A DNA stretch of 64,000 bases from Gammaproteobacteria bacterium (GTDB taxonomy: Bacteria > Pseudomonadota > Gammaproteobacteria > Steroidobacterales > Foliamicaceae). Shown piece by piece: positions 28,611 through 36,413 of the stretch (positions are counted from its first letter, which is position 1; every line of letters starts with the position of its first letter). The notes under the pieces are model-generated. The model did not search any database, had not been told where the DNA came from, and saw nothing but the letters and a program-made list of their open reading frames with translations. The DNA is taken from assembly GCA_009845905.1 (NCBI GenBank), contig VXYS01000009.1:516325-580324 (forward strand), given 5' to 3'. A program made the position numbers and the translations under genes.

Positions 28611-28826
28611 TCAGGCGTTCAGATCCGGAATCTGTTCACTCTCCAGGCGCGTGATCATGTCCTTCAGGCGCAGCTTGCGCTTCTTCATACGTTTCAGCAT
28701 GAATTGATCGGCGCTCGCGTGTTTTGACATTTCCGCGATGGCTAGATCCAGATCCCTGTGCTCGTCCCTGAGTTGCTTGATTCTTTCCCGATTGGCAAAA
28801 ACCTGTGTTTCGACGTTTGAATTCAT
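28611..28826 (-). CDS. DUF465 (YdcH-like) small protein
   Basis: A 71-residue, highly charged, helical protein with the pattern of DUF465/YdcH: a central LRDEHRDLDLAIAEMSKH and a basic LKRMKKRKLRLKDMITRLE. Such proteins form two-helix coiled coils; their role is unknown. The ATG at 28826 gives the normal family length. It is transcribed away from the Aap transporter genes; the gap between them holds a long imperfect hairpin (28952-29051). Confidence 0.87.
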   Translation of the reverse strand: MNSNVETQVFANRERIKQLRDEHRDLDLAIAEMSKHASADQFMLKRMKKRKLRLKDMITRLESEQIPDLNA

Positions 28827-28951
28827 CTGGCCTTGAATGCAATGGCGCAGGCACCCCGAAATCCGCTCCCGGTTTCCTGCCCCGCCTACCCTGCATTGTA
28901 GCGCGCCGCCGCCCACTTGCAACGCCGCCCACCTCCTGACCGTGCTTCCTC

Positions 28952-29051
28952 GCCCTTCTTTCGTCCCCCTCCTCGTTGGAGACGCCATCCTGGCTCGATT
29001 CTCGCTATCCCTGCTCCAACGCTCCCACGAGGACGGGGGCGAAAAAAGGGC
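28952..29051 (-). repeat. Diverged long-hairpin element, copy 3 (reverse orientation)
   Basis: Two 30-base arms (28952-28981 and 29022-29051) pair at 26 of 30 positions around a 40-base loop. Read on the minus strand, the loop lines up with the cores at 47214-47263 and 60564-60613, sharing GTTGGAGC, AGGGAT, GGATGG and the terminal CGT, with about ten bases deleted. The mini-hairpin GCCATCCTGGC (28984-28994) corresponds to mini-hairpin 2 of the other copies. It lies in the divergent gap between the DUF465 gene and aapJ, upstream of both, so here it is not a terminator. Confidence 0.7.
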
Positions 29052-29109
29052 TTTAGCCGGCGCTGCCAGTGGAACCGGGAGGGTTGCGGGGGGTTAAACT
29101 CGCTCGGCT

Positions 29110-30132
29110 ATGGTGGAGGCTGTATTGCGATTGGGACGGGGAATGGCGCTGTGCGCGCTGGCGGTCTTGCCAGCGGGCGGAGCCTTCGCGGATACGCTGT
29201 CCGACGTGCTGGAGCGGGGCATGCTGCGTTGCGCCGTCATCGAAGCCAGTCCCGGCTTCAGCTCCATCGACGCCAACGGCCGAAGGTACGGCTTCGACAT
29301 CGACAACTGCAGAACGGTGGCGGCCGCGGTCCTGGGCGACGCCGATGCGATCGAGTATGTGCCCATCAACCCCAATACCGCGTTTACCACTTTGCAATCC
29401 GGTGGCGTGGACGTTTTCCCCGGAGGCGCCACCTGGACTTTCCTGCGCGACACTTCAATGGGGCTGGATTACACCGGCACCTACCTGTACGCGGGGCAGG
29501 GTTTCGTGGTGCGCCGCGCATCCGGTGTATCGAGCGTTACGGACCTGGAAGGCGCCACGATCTGCGTGGCCCAGGGTACGACCAACGAACAGAACCTGGC
29601 GGACTTTTTCCGCGCCCGCCGCATGAAGTATTCGATCGTCACGTTCGCCGACGTGGAGCGCGGCCTCAACGCCTACCTGGCGGACCGTTGCGACGCCTTT
29701 ACGACCGAGGTGTTCTCGCTGGCCGGGCGGATCGTGGCGCTGAGGAATCCCGGCGAGCATCGGATTCTGGGCGACGTGATTTCCAAGGAGCCGTTCTCCG
29801 GCCTGGTGCGGCAGGGAGATCCGCGCTGGCGCGACATCGTGTTCTGGGCCTTCAACTCGCGCGTGGCTGCGGAAGAGTTCGGCCTGACCATGAGCACCGT
29901 GGAGGAAATGCGGGCGACAACCGAAGATGCCGAGATTCGCCGGTTTCTCGGGGTGGAGGGCGGCTTCGGCCGGCAGCTGGGCTTGCGCGAGGACTGGGCC
30001 TACCAGATCGTCGCCCAGGTTGGCAATTACGGCGAAGTCTTCGCCCGGCATTTCGAGCCCCTGGGGCTTGAGCGCGGGCTCAACGCGCTGTGGCGCGACG
30101 GCGGACTCATGATCGCCATGCCGTATCGGTAG
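29110..30132 (+). CDS. aapJ: Amino acid ABC transporter, periplasmic binding protein
   Basis: A 340-residue periplasmic solute-binding protein of the polar amino acid family (general L-amino acid type, AapJ). After a signal peptide (about 1-27, ending AFA-DT) it shows LSDVLERGMLRCAV, the aspartate-containing GFDIDNCRTVAAAVLGD and the ligand-site segment AFTTLQSGGVDV. VAQGTTNEQNLADFF marks the second lobe. It delivers amino acids to the AapQ/AapM permeases that follow. First gene of aapJ-aapQ-aapM. No strong promoter was recognised in the preceding GC-rich gap. Confidence 0.92.
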   Translation: MVEAVLRLGRGMALCALAVLPAGGAFADTLSDVLERGMLRCAVIEASPGFSSIDANGRRYGFDIDNCRTVAAAVLGDADAIEYVPINPNTAFTTLQSGGVDVFPGGATWTFLRDTSMGLDYTGTYLYAGQGFVVRRASGVSSVTDLEGATICVAQGTTNEQNLADFFRARRMKYSIVTFADVERGLNAYLADRCDAFTTEVFSLAGRIVALRNPGEHRILGDVISKEPFSGLVRQGDPRWRDIVFWAFNSRVAAEEFGLTMSTVEEMRATTEDAEIRRFLGVEGGFGRQLGLREDWAYQIVAQVGNYGEVFARHFEPLGLERGLNALWRDGGLMIAMPYR

Positions 30133-30160
30133 GCGCCGGTCCGGCTTTCCGGGCGAACTG

Positions 30161-31126
30161 GTGCGCAAGAATTCCGCCTTCTGGCTGCAGTGCCTGCTGG
30201 GCCTGGCGCTCGTGGCGCTTGTCGTCCTGGTGTTCCGCACTACCCAGTCCAACCTGGAACTGCTGGGAGTCCAGTCCGGCTTCGATTTCCTGTGGAAGAA
30301 AGCCGGTTTCTCGATTTCGCAGCACCTGATTCCGTACACCGAGGACTCGCCGATCTGGGTCGCGCTGGCCGTGGCAATCCTCAATACCCTGTTACTCGCG
30401 GTGTTCTGCATCTTCCTCGCCAGCCTGCTGGGTCTGTTCGTGGGCATCGGCAGGCTGTCTTCGAACTGGCTGGTTTCCAGGCTGTCGCTGGCCTATCTGG
30501 AAGTGTTCCGCAACATTCCGGTGCTGCTGCAGATCTTCTTCTGGTATTACGTCGCACTGCGCGCCCTGCCGTCACTGGAGTCCAGCATCTTCATCTCCGA
30601 CTACCTGGTGCTGAACAACCGCGGCCTCTATTTCCCGTTCATCGAGTTCGCCAACGGTTTTTCCATCAATCCGCCTGTAATGGGACGTTTCGCGTACGAA
30701 GGCGGTTTCTACCTGATGCCGGAGTTCCTTGCGCTGTGGATCGGCCTTTCCCTGTACAACGGGAGCTATATCTCGGAGATCGTCCGGTCGGGCTTTCAGT
30801 CCGTGGCGCGTGGTCAATGGGAAGCGGGGACCGCGCTGGGGCTGAAGCCGGCTACCGTCCTGCGCCGGGTGGCCTTCCCGCAGGCATTGCGGGCCGTCTT
30901 GCCGCCGCTTACGACGGTGTACATGAACATGTTCAAGGCGACCTCTCTGGCGGCCGCGATCGCCTATCCGGAAATCGTCTCCGTGTTCGTGGGCACGGTC
31001 AACAACCTGGCCGGCCGGCCGGTGGAAGTGATGGCCGTTTCTCTGGTCTTCTATGCCGGCGTCAGCTTCCTGGTGGCCTGGCTCATGGGCCGCTGGAACA
31101 AGCGGGTAACGTTGCGTGGCCAGTGA
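30161..31126 (+). CDS. aapQ: Amino acid ABC transporter permease AapQ-like
   Basis: A 321-residue inner-membrane permease of the His/Glu/Gln/Arg family. It has an N-terminal segment, a long periplasmic region and the cluster VAILNTLLLAVFCIFLASLLGLFVGIGRLS. The ATPase-contacting EAA loop is VARGQWEAGTALGLKPATVLRRVAFPQALR. The size and the long central periplasmic insertion fit AapQ rather than short GlnP-type permeases. It starts at GTG 30161, 28 bases behind aapJ, and overlaps aapM by 11 bases. Confidence 0.92.
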   Translation: MRKNSAFWLQCLLGLALVALVVLVFRTTQSNLELLGVQSGFDFLWKKAGFSISQHLIPYTEDSPIWVALAVAILNTLLLAVFCIFLASLLGLFVGIGRLSSNWLVSRLSLAYLEVFRNIPVLLQIFFWYYVALRALPSLESSIFISDYLVLNNRGLYFPFIEFANGFSINPPVMGRFAYEGGFYLMPEFLALWIGLSLYNGSYISEIVRSGFQSVARGQWEAGTALGLKPATVLRRVAFPQALRAVLPPLTTVYMNMFKATSLAAAIAYPEIVSVFVGTVNNLAGRPVEVMAVSLVFYAGVSFLVAWLMGRWNKRVTLRGQ

Positions 31127-32219
31127 ATTGAAGACATCCACTGCCCGCCAAAGCGCCGGCTTGCCCGGCTGGCTCAGGCGCAACCTGTTCTCGTCGTGGT
31201 GGAACGCGGCGGTCAGCCTGGTCCTGCTGGGTTTGCTGGCGATGCTGGCGGTCAGGCTTTTCCAGTGGCTGATCATCGACGCGCAATGGGCCGGGAGCGC
31301 CCCGTCCGCCTGCGCCGACACCACCAGCCTTTGCTGGCCTTTCGTGCGGGCGCGCTGGCCGCAGTTTCTCTACGGCCTTTATCCGTCCGACGAGGTATGG
31401 AGAGTCAATCTGGGCCTGGCGGCAGGCGCGCTGCTGGGAGCGGCGCTGGCCGTTCGCCGTATGCCGGCCCGGCGCTGGATTGCAGCATTCCTGCTGCTTG
31501 CCTATCCGCCGTTGGCGTGGTGGCTTTTTCGCGGCGGAACGTGGGGACTGACTCCGGTCGAGACGTCTCTCTGGGGCGGTTTCTTTCTCACCCTGGTCGT
31601 GACGGGATCGGTGTTCTGGGTCTCGCTGCTTGCCGGTGTTTTGCTGGCCCTGGGGAGACAGAGCCGCATGGCGCTGGTGCGTCAGGCCTGCACGGTGTGG
31701 ATCGAGTTCTGGCGCGCGGTACCGGTGCTGGTGCTGCTGTTCGTCGTGATCATCATGCTGCCGTTGTTCCTGCCGGCGAACATCGAGATCGACCAGCTCG
31801 GCCGGGCCATGATCGCATTCGCAATCCTCATGTCCACCTACCTGGCCGAGGCCGTGCGCGGCGGATTGCAGAGCCTGTCCGCGGGCCAGTACGAAGCGGC
31901 ACGGGCACTGGGCCTGAATTGGCGCCAGTCGCGCCTGCACGTGGTGCTGCCTCAGGCCCTGGCGGTGTCCTTGCCTCAGATCACCAGCAATTTCATCGGG
32001 CTGTTCAAGGAGACCACCGTGCTGCTGGTGATCGGCCTGTTCGATCTGCTGGGAGAGGTGCAGCGCGCGGCCAGCGATCCCCAATGGCTGGGAACGGGCA
32101 CGACCGCGGCCGGTTATATCTTCGTGGCCGTTTTCTTCTGGACGGCCTGCTTCTGCCTGTCGCGCGCCAGTTCGCGCCTGGAGCGGCGCATGACGCGCTA
32201 CCGGGCCGCCGCTACCTAG
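31116..32219 (+). CDS. aapM: Amino acid ABC transporter permease AapM-like
   Basis: A 367-residue permease partnering AapQ. The N-terminal part has two membrane segments and an extra periplasmic region. The conserved core holds FFLTLVVTGSVFWVSLLAGVLLALGRQS, FWRAVPVLVLLFVVIIMLPLF and the EAA loop LSAGQYEAARALGLNWRQSRLHVVLPQALA. The GTG start at 31116 overlaps aapQ. In the usual aapJQMP operon the ATPase gene comes next; here a terminator and an unrelated gene on the other strand follow, and aapP is found inverted at 32855-33604. Confidence 0.92.
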   Translation: MASELKTSTARQSAGLPGWLRRNLFSSWWNAAVSLVLLGLLAMLAVRLFQWLIIDAQWAGSAPSACADTTSLCWPFVRARWPQFLYGLYPSDEVWRVNLGLAAGALLGAALAVRRMPARRWIAAFLLLAYPPLAWWLFRGGTWGLTPVETSLWGGFFLTLVVTGSVFWVSLLAGVLLALGRQSRMALVRQACTVWIEFWRAVPVLVLLFVVIIMLPLFLPANIEIDQLGRAMIAFAILMSTYLAEAVRGGLQSLSAGQYEAARALGLNWRQSRLHVVLPQALAVSLPQITSNFIGLFKETTVLLVIGLFDLLGEVQRAASDPQWLGTGTTAAGYIFVAVFFWTACFCLSRASSRLERRMTRYRAAAT

Positions 32220-32302
32220 ATTCGCGCCGCGGCGCTTGCCGCGACATGCATCAGCGATACGCGTGCCCGCCGCGCGGTCGACGCACGGCGGCGAGAGAAA
32301 AA

Positions 32303-32333
32303 AATCCCCTTGCGCACCCGGCGCAAGGGGATT
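32303..32333. terminator. Bidirectional Rho-independent terminator
   Basis: A perfect 13-bp stem (32303-32315 with 32321-32333) closes the 5-base loop ACCCG. Read on the minus strand it is followed by seven Ts, making a strong terminator for the small membrane-protein gene ending at 32352. Read on the plus strand the tail is only moderately T-rich (CGTTGTTT), but it lies at the right place to end aapJQM transcription. Confidence 0.85.
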
Positions 32334-32351
32334 CGTTGTTTGCGTGGGCGA

Positions 32352-32681
32352 TTAGCCCTTAACGCGGTTCCAGGTCCTCATGACCAGCACCGAGGCTACG
32401 CCGGAATACAGTGCGATCGAAGCCGCGTCCACGATTCCGTCCAGAAGGCCTCCTACCGCGGGTATGTTGCCGAGTGCGTCTGAGTATCCGGCCATCCCGA
32501 CACCGATTGCAACAGCCAGATAGGCGGTCGCATCTTCCGCATCAACTCCCATGAATCCCCAGACAATGCCGAGAACCGCAAGAACCAGCGGAAGGGTGTT
32601 ACCGGGAATCGTGCCTTCGGGCAGTAAGCCCTCAAGTATGGCGGCAAGCGCCATCAGCCCTACGACTACTCTATTACCCAT
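32352..32681 (-). CDS. Small membrane protein of unknown function
   Basis: A 109-residue, very hydrophobic protein with about four membrane-spanning stretches (roughly 4-21, 29-46, 52-67 and 74-101) and a short basic C-terminal tail RTWNRVKG. A conserved-looking polar element VDAEDATAYL sits between segments 2 and 3, and SIALYSG in the last. I do not recognise the family. It has its own strong ribosome-binding site (GGGAGG, six bases before the ATG) and its own terminator, so it is a real single-gene unit, placed between the permease genes and the inverted ATPase gene of the Aap system. Confidence 0.75.
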   Translation of the reverse strand: MGNRVVVGLMALAAILEGLLPEGTIPGNTLPLVLAVLGIVWGFMGVDAEDATAYLAVAIGVGMAGYSDALGNIPAVGGLLDGIVDAASIALYSGVASVLVMRTWNRVKG

Positions 32682-32854
32682 TTTGATCCTCCCAAGTTTC
32701 AGGTTGAAATTACGAGTTTTCCAGTTCCTAGGAGCCGGTCAACTCATCCCCATGGCGGAGAAAGATTCAACGCTCCTCTCTTTTAGCACGGATTGACGCC
32801 GGACGCAAACGCGCGGTCCCGGTCGCGCCGGGAAGCGATGCGGGGCGGACAAGA

Positions 32855-33604
32855 CTATTGCCGCAATTGACCCAGAAAGGTCTTCAGGCGTTCGGTTTCG
32901 GGATTCTCGAAGAACTGTTCGGGACGGGAGTCCTCCAGGATCTCCCCGGCGTCCATGAACACCACGCGGTCCGCCACCTGGCGGGCGAAGCCCATTTCAT
33001 GGCTCACGCAAAGCATGGTCATGCCCTGGCGGGCTAGTTCCACCATCACTTCCAGGACTTCCTGGACCATCTCGGGATCCAGGGCCGAAGTCGGCTCGTC
33101 AAACAGCATGATCTCGGGTTGCATGCACAGCGCCCTGGCGATCGCGACGCGCTGCTGCTGGCCTCCTGAAAGCTGGGCGGGGTACTTGCCTTCCTGGCCA
33201 TCCAGGCCCATGCGCCGAAGCAGTTCGGCGGCGCGTTCCTCGGCGGTCTCGCGCTTCAGTCTGCGGACCTTGACCGGCGCGAGACACAGATTGTCCATGA
33301 CCGAAAGGTGAGGGAAAAGGTTGAACTGCTGAAAGACCATCCCGACCTTCAGGCGAACCCGGCTGCGCGCGGCGTCGGAGTCCAGCGCGATGCCGGCCAC
33401 TTCCATGACGCCCTCCTGGTACTCCTCAAGGCCGTTCATGCACCGGATCAGCGTGGACTTGCCTGATCCGGACGGACCGCAAATCACGATTTTCTCGCCC
33501 GGCCGAACCTCAAGATCAATCCCGTTGAGCGCCTGGAATTCGCCATACCACTTGCTGACCGCTCGGGCCCGCACGGCCGCCGCCGCTGCCGGCTGCGTGC
33601 TCAT
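32855..33604 (-). CDS. aapP: Amino acid ABC transporter ATP-binding protein AapP-like
   Basis: A 249-residue ABC ATPase of the polar amino acid type. Motifs are Walker [13 protein letters not shown]-loop [16 protein letters not shown], signature [15 protein letters not shown], Walker [15 protein letters not shown] and the switch His in CVSHEMGF. It almost certainly powers the AapJ/Q/M proteins encoded nearby on the other strand. The ATG at 33604 overlaps the SDR stop by four bases (ATGA), so I use it in place of an in-frame start eight codons upstream. Expression is therefore tied to the SDR gene, not to its permeases. Confidence 0.93.
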   Translation of the reverse strand: MSTQPAAAAAVRARAVSKWYGEFQALNGIDLEVRPGEKIVICGPSGSGKSTLIRCMNGLEEYQEGVMEVAGIALDSDAARSRVRLKVGMVFQQFNLFPHLSVMDNLCLAPVKVRRLKRETAEERAAELLRRMGLDGQEGKYPAQLSGGQQQRVAIARALCMQPEIMLFDEPTSALDPEMVQEVLEVMVELARQGMTMLCVSHEMGFARQVADRVVFMDAGEILEDSRPEQFFENPETERLKTFLGQLRQ

Positions 33605-34437
33605 TCCGGTTCCTCTCCGCGTATCCACCAGCCGGCGCTGGCGGCTTGAAGGGCAATCCGCCTGGCCCGTTCGCCCCGGTCGATCTCCAGGCCTGCAAAC
33701 ACCTGCTCGGCCACCGGTCCGATCGGAATGCGCAGCCGGGCGGGCGGGTCGTCGACAACGGAAGCAATGATCCCTGCCGCGTTTCGGGGAGGCTCGCCGC
33801 TGCGCTCCTGCCCCAGCAGCGCCCGGTGCAGAGGCTCGTAGGCCGCGCCATGGCGGCTGGAAGACAGTTGATGCAGGGCGCTTTCGTCGCGGCGGAGCAT
33901 GTCGGTGTCATAGGGACCGGCGTCCAGCAGGGTAACCCGAACGCCGAACCGCTGCACCTCCAGCGCAAGCGACTCGGACATTCCTTCCAGCGCAAACTTG
34001 CTGGCCGCGTACTGGCCGTCCGCGGGCAGACCCACCAGGCCGGACAGAGACGAGACCATCAGGATGTGGCCTGAACCGCTCGTCCGCATGTCGGGAAGGG
34101 CCGCGCGCGTGAGTCTCCAGGCGCCGAGCAGATTGACCTCCAGGAGCTCGCGGAAGCGCTCCTCGTCGGCGGACTCCAGCGCGCCGAAAGCGTGCAGCCC
34201 GGCGTTGTTGATGAGCACGTCGATGCCGCCGGCCTCCCGCCGGACCCGCTCCACAGCCTCGTCCACGGACGATTGCGAAGTCACGTCCAGCAGTACTTCG
34301 CCGGCTCCGGAATCGGCGGGCAGGGCGCCGGAAGCGCGAACTCCGGCGAAGACCCTGTAGCCGCGCGCCGCGAGTTCCCTGGCGGTTGCGAGGCCCAGTC
34401 CGCGCGAGGCCCCGCTGATCAGTACGCTGCGAGACAC
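33601..34437 (-). CDS. Short-chain dehydrogenase/reductase
   Basis: A 278-residue classical SDR. The nucleotide-binding motif is [11 protein letters not shown], followed by NNAG in [12 protein letters not shown], the catalytic Ser in [11 protein letters not shown] and [10 protein letters not shown] with the catalytic Tyr and Lys. An Arg-containing VFAGVRASG after strand 2 hints at NADPH preference. The substrate is not predictable. It starts at a GTG (34437) nine bases behind the ctaB stop, and its stop overlaps aapP. It may be the tail of the ctaA-ctaB transcript. Confidence 0.9.
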   Translation of the reverse strand: MSRSVLISGASRGLGLATARELAARGYRVFAGVRASGALPADSGAGEVLLDVTSQSSVDEAVERVRREAGGIDVLINNAGLHAFGALESADEERFRELLEVNLLGAWRLTRAALPDMRTSGSGHILMVSSLSGLVGLPADGQYAASKFALEGMSESLALEVQRFGVRVTLLDAGPYDTDMLRRDESALHQLSSSRHGAAYEPLHRALLGQERSGEPPRNAAGIIASVVDDPPARLRIPIGPVAEQVFAGLEIDRGERARRIALQAASAGWWIRGEEPE

Positions 34438-34446
34438 GTCGCCAGC

Positions 34447-35343
34447 CTATCGCATGATCATCAACAGGTAGTGGTCGGCAAGAAGCACCGCAAACAGCGC
34501 GCACAGGTAAACCATGGAATACCCGAACGTGGGCATGGCCAGAGAATCGTCGCCGCGGCGGTACATCCGGTATGCGTACCAAAGGAACCGGCCTCCCAGT
34601 ATCACGGCCCCGAGAAGGTAGAGCGGGCCGCTCATGCCCACCAGATACGGCAGCAGCCCGAACACGAACAGCAACACCGTGTACAGAAGGATGTGCAGGC
34701 GGGTCAGTTCGACTCCGTGGGTGACGGGCAGCATGGGCATATCGACCTTGGCGTAATCCTCGCGGCGATGGATTGCCAGCGCCCAGAAATGCGGCGGCGT
34801 CCATACGAAAACGATGGCGAACAGCACGGCCGCCCCGGGATCGAACTGGCCGGTCACGGCGATCCAGCCCAGCAGCGGCGGGGCCGCGCCGGCGGCGCCC
34901 CCGATCACGATGTTCTGGGGCGTGGCCCGTTTCAGGAACATCGTGTAGATCACGGCGTAGCCCAGCAGCGAGGCAAACGTAAGGATTGCGCACAACACGT
35001 TGGTGAAGGTCAGCAACAGCCACATGCCGGCCGCCGCCAGCAGCGCGGCGAAAGCGAGCACATGCCGGGTTTCCAGAACGCCGCGCGGTAACGGGCGGTT
35101 GCGGGTCCTGGCCATGACCGCGTCAATATGTTGATCGACCACCTGATTGATCGAGGCCGCGGCGCCCGATACCAGCGCAATCCCGAGCGAACCGAAAACC
35201 AGAACGGTCCAGGGCGGAAACGGCTCCGCGGCCAGCAGCATGCCCACGGTTGCCGTGAAGGTGAGCAGCGCCACGACCTTGGGTTTGGTGATTTCCAGGT
35301 AGTCGCGCCACCTTTCGGGCGCTCGCAATATTTCTGTATTCAT
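34447..35343 (-). CDS. ctaB: Protoheme IX farnesyltransferase (heme O synthase)
   Basis: CtaB/CyoE adds a farnesyl group to heme b to make heme o, the first step towards heme a for cytochrome oxidases. The 298-residue protein has about eight or nine membrane segments. The prenyltransferase site motifs are [23 protein letters not shown] (aspartate-rich first motif) and [19 protein letters not shown] (second motif). It begins three bases behind ctaA, so the two are cotranscribed. No oxidase subunit genes are in this window. Confidence 0.95.
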   Translation of the reverse strand: MNTEILRAPERWRDYLEITKPKVVALLTFTATVGMLLAAEPFPPWTVLVFGSLGIALVSGAAASINQVVDQHIDAVMARTRNRPLPRGVLETRHVLAFAALLAAAGMWLLLTFTNVLCAILTFASLLGYAVIYTMFLKRATPQNIVIGGAAGAAPPLLGWIAVTGQFDPGAAVLFAIVFVWTPPHFWALAIHRREDYAKVDMPMLPVTHGVELTRLHILLYTVLLFVFGLLPYLVGMSGPLYLLGAVILGGRFLWYAYRMYRRGDDSLAMPTFGYSMVYLCALFAVLLADHYLLMIMR

Positions 35344-35346
35344 GCG

Positions 35347-36342
35347 CTAGTTTCCCGTGGGCCGCAGTCCGTGGGCCATCGTCACCAGCGCCAGTACCAG
35401 AAGGGCCGCGCAGGCATTGTGGGCCAATGCGCTGGACATGGGCAGGTAGAACCACACGTTGGCTATGCCGAGGCCGATCTGTACCAGCGTCAGCGCGCCC
35501 ACCGCCGCGCCGGCGATGCGCACCTTCCGTGCGGATGCGAAACACGTGCTGCACACCGAAAGCCAGCCGACATACAGCAGGACTGCCAGCGCTCCAAGAC
35601 GGTGCGTCATGTGAATGGCCGTGCGCGCGGCATAGTCAAGCACGCCGTATTCGTAGTTCGTGCCCAGGCCCCGCCACATCACGAAGGCTTCGGCAAAGTC
35701 CATTTCCGGCCACCACTGCCGCTGGCAGGCCGGGAAATCGGGACAGGCCAATGCCGCGTAATTGGCGCTGGTCCAGCCGCCCAGGGCCACCTGAACGATC
35801 ACGATGGCGAGAGCCGGATGAACCCAGCGGTACAGGCAGCCGTCCTCGCCCTGCGCCCAGGCAGCCGCGGCAGGGCTTTGCCGCAGGATCAGCCACCACA
35901 TCAATGCCAGCGTTCCGAACCCGCCCAGGAGGTGCGCCATGACCACGATCGGCTTCAATTGCCACGTGACCGTCCACATGCCCAGCAGCCCCTGAAACAC
36001 GACCAGCGCAACCAGGGACAAGGCCGGGGCCAGCACGGCGTCCGGCTCGCGGCGCTGCCGCCAGGCCAACGCGCCGATGGCAAGAATCAGGAGTCCCAGC
36101 GTCGCCGCGGCGTAACGATGGATCATCTCTATCCAGGCCTTCGTGACGTCCACGGGACGGTCGGGGAAAGCGGCGTTCGCCGTTTCGATCTGCTCTGCGC
36201 TTTGCGGGACGTCGATGCGGCCGTAGCAGCCGGGCCAGTCGGGGCATCCCAGTCCCGCGTCGGAAAGGCGCACGAACGCGCCCAGGACGATTACCAGCAA
36301 GGCGAAAGGCGTGGCGAGCAGCGCCAGTCTGCGTATATTCAT
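35347..36342 (-). CDS. ctaA: Heme A synthase
   Basis: CtaA oxidises the methyl group of heme o to give heme a. The 331-residue polytopic protein has eight membrane segments. The conserved GAFVRLSDAGLGCPDWPGCYG begins the first extracytoplasmic loop, and the heme-ligating histidines lie in EMIHRYAAATLG, MAHLLGG, AIHMTHRLGAL and AHNACAALL. A further loop carries ACPDFPACQRQWWPEMDF. Together with ctaB it indicates an aa3-type or similar oxidase elsewhere in the genome. Confidence 0.95.
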   Translation of the reverse strand: MNIRRLALLATPFALLVIVLGAFVRLSDAGLGCPDWPGCYGRIDVPQSAEQIETANAAFPDRPVDVTKAWIEMIHRYAAATLGLLILAIGALAWRQRREPDAVLAPALSLVALVVFQGLLGMWTVTWQLKPIVVMAHLLGGFGTLALMWWLILRQSPAAAAWAQGEDGCLYRWVHPALAIVIVQVALGGWTSANYAALACPDFPACQRQWWPEMDFAEAFVMWRGLGTNYEYGVLDYAARTAIHMTHRLGALAVLLYVGWLSVCSTCFASARKVRIAGAAVGALTLVQIGLGIANVWFYLPMSSALAHNACAALLVLALVTMAHGLRPTGN

Positions 36343-36384
36343 GCCGCCGTACGGGGAGCTGTGGGAGAAGAGGAAAGGGCGCTA

Positions 36385-36406
36385 CGTCGGACCGGCAGGG
36401 CCGACG
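36385..36406. other. Hairpin between ctaA and the third receptor gene
   Basis: CGTCGG (36385-36390) and CCGACG (36401-36406) form a 6-bp stem with a 10-base loop, just past the stop of the minus-strand receptor gene at 36414. On the minus strand it is followed by a pyrimidine-rich run. It may mark the 3' end of the receptor message, but it is not a textbook terminator. Confidence 0.35.
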
Positions 36407-36413
36407 GCGAACT

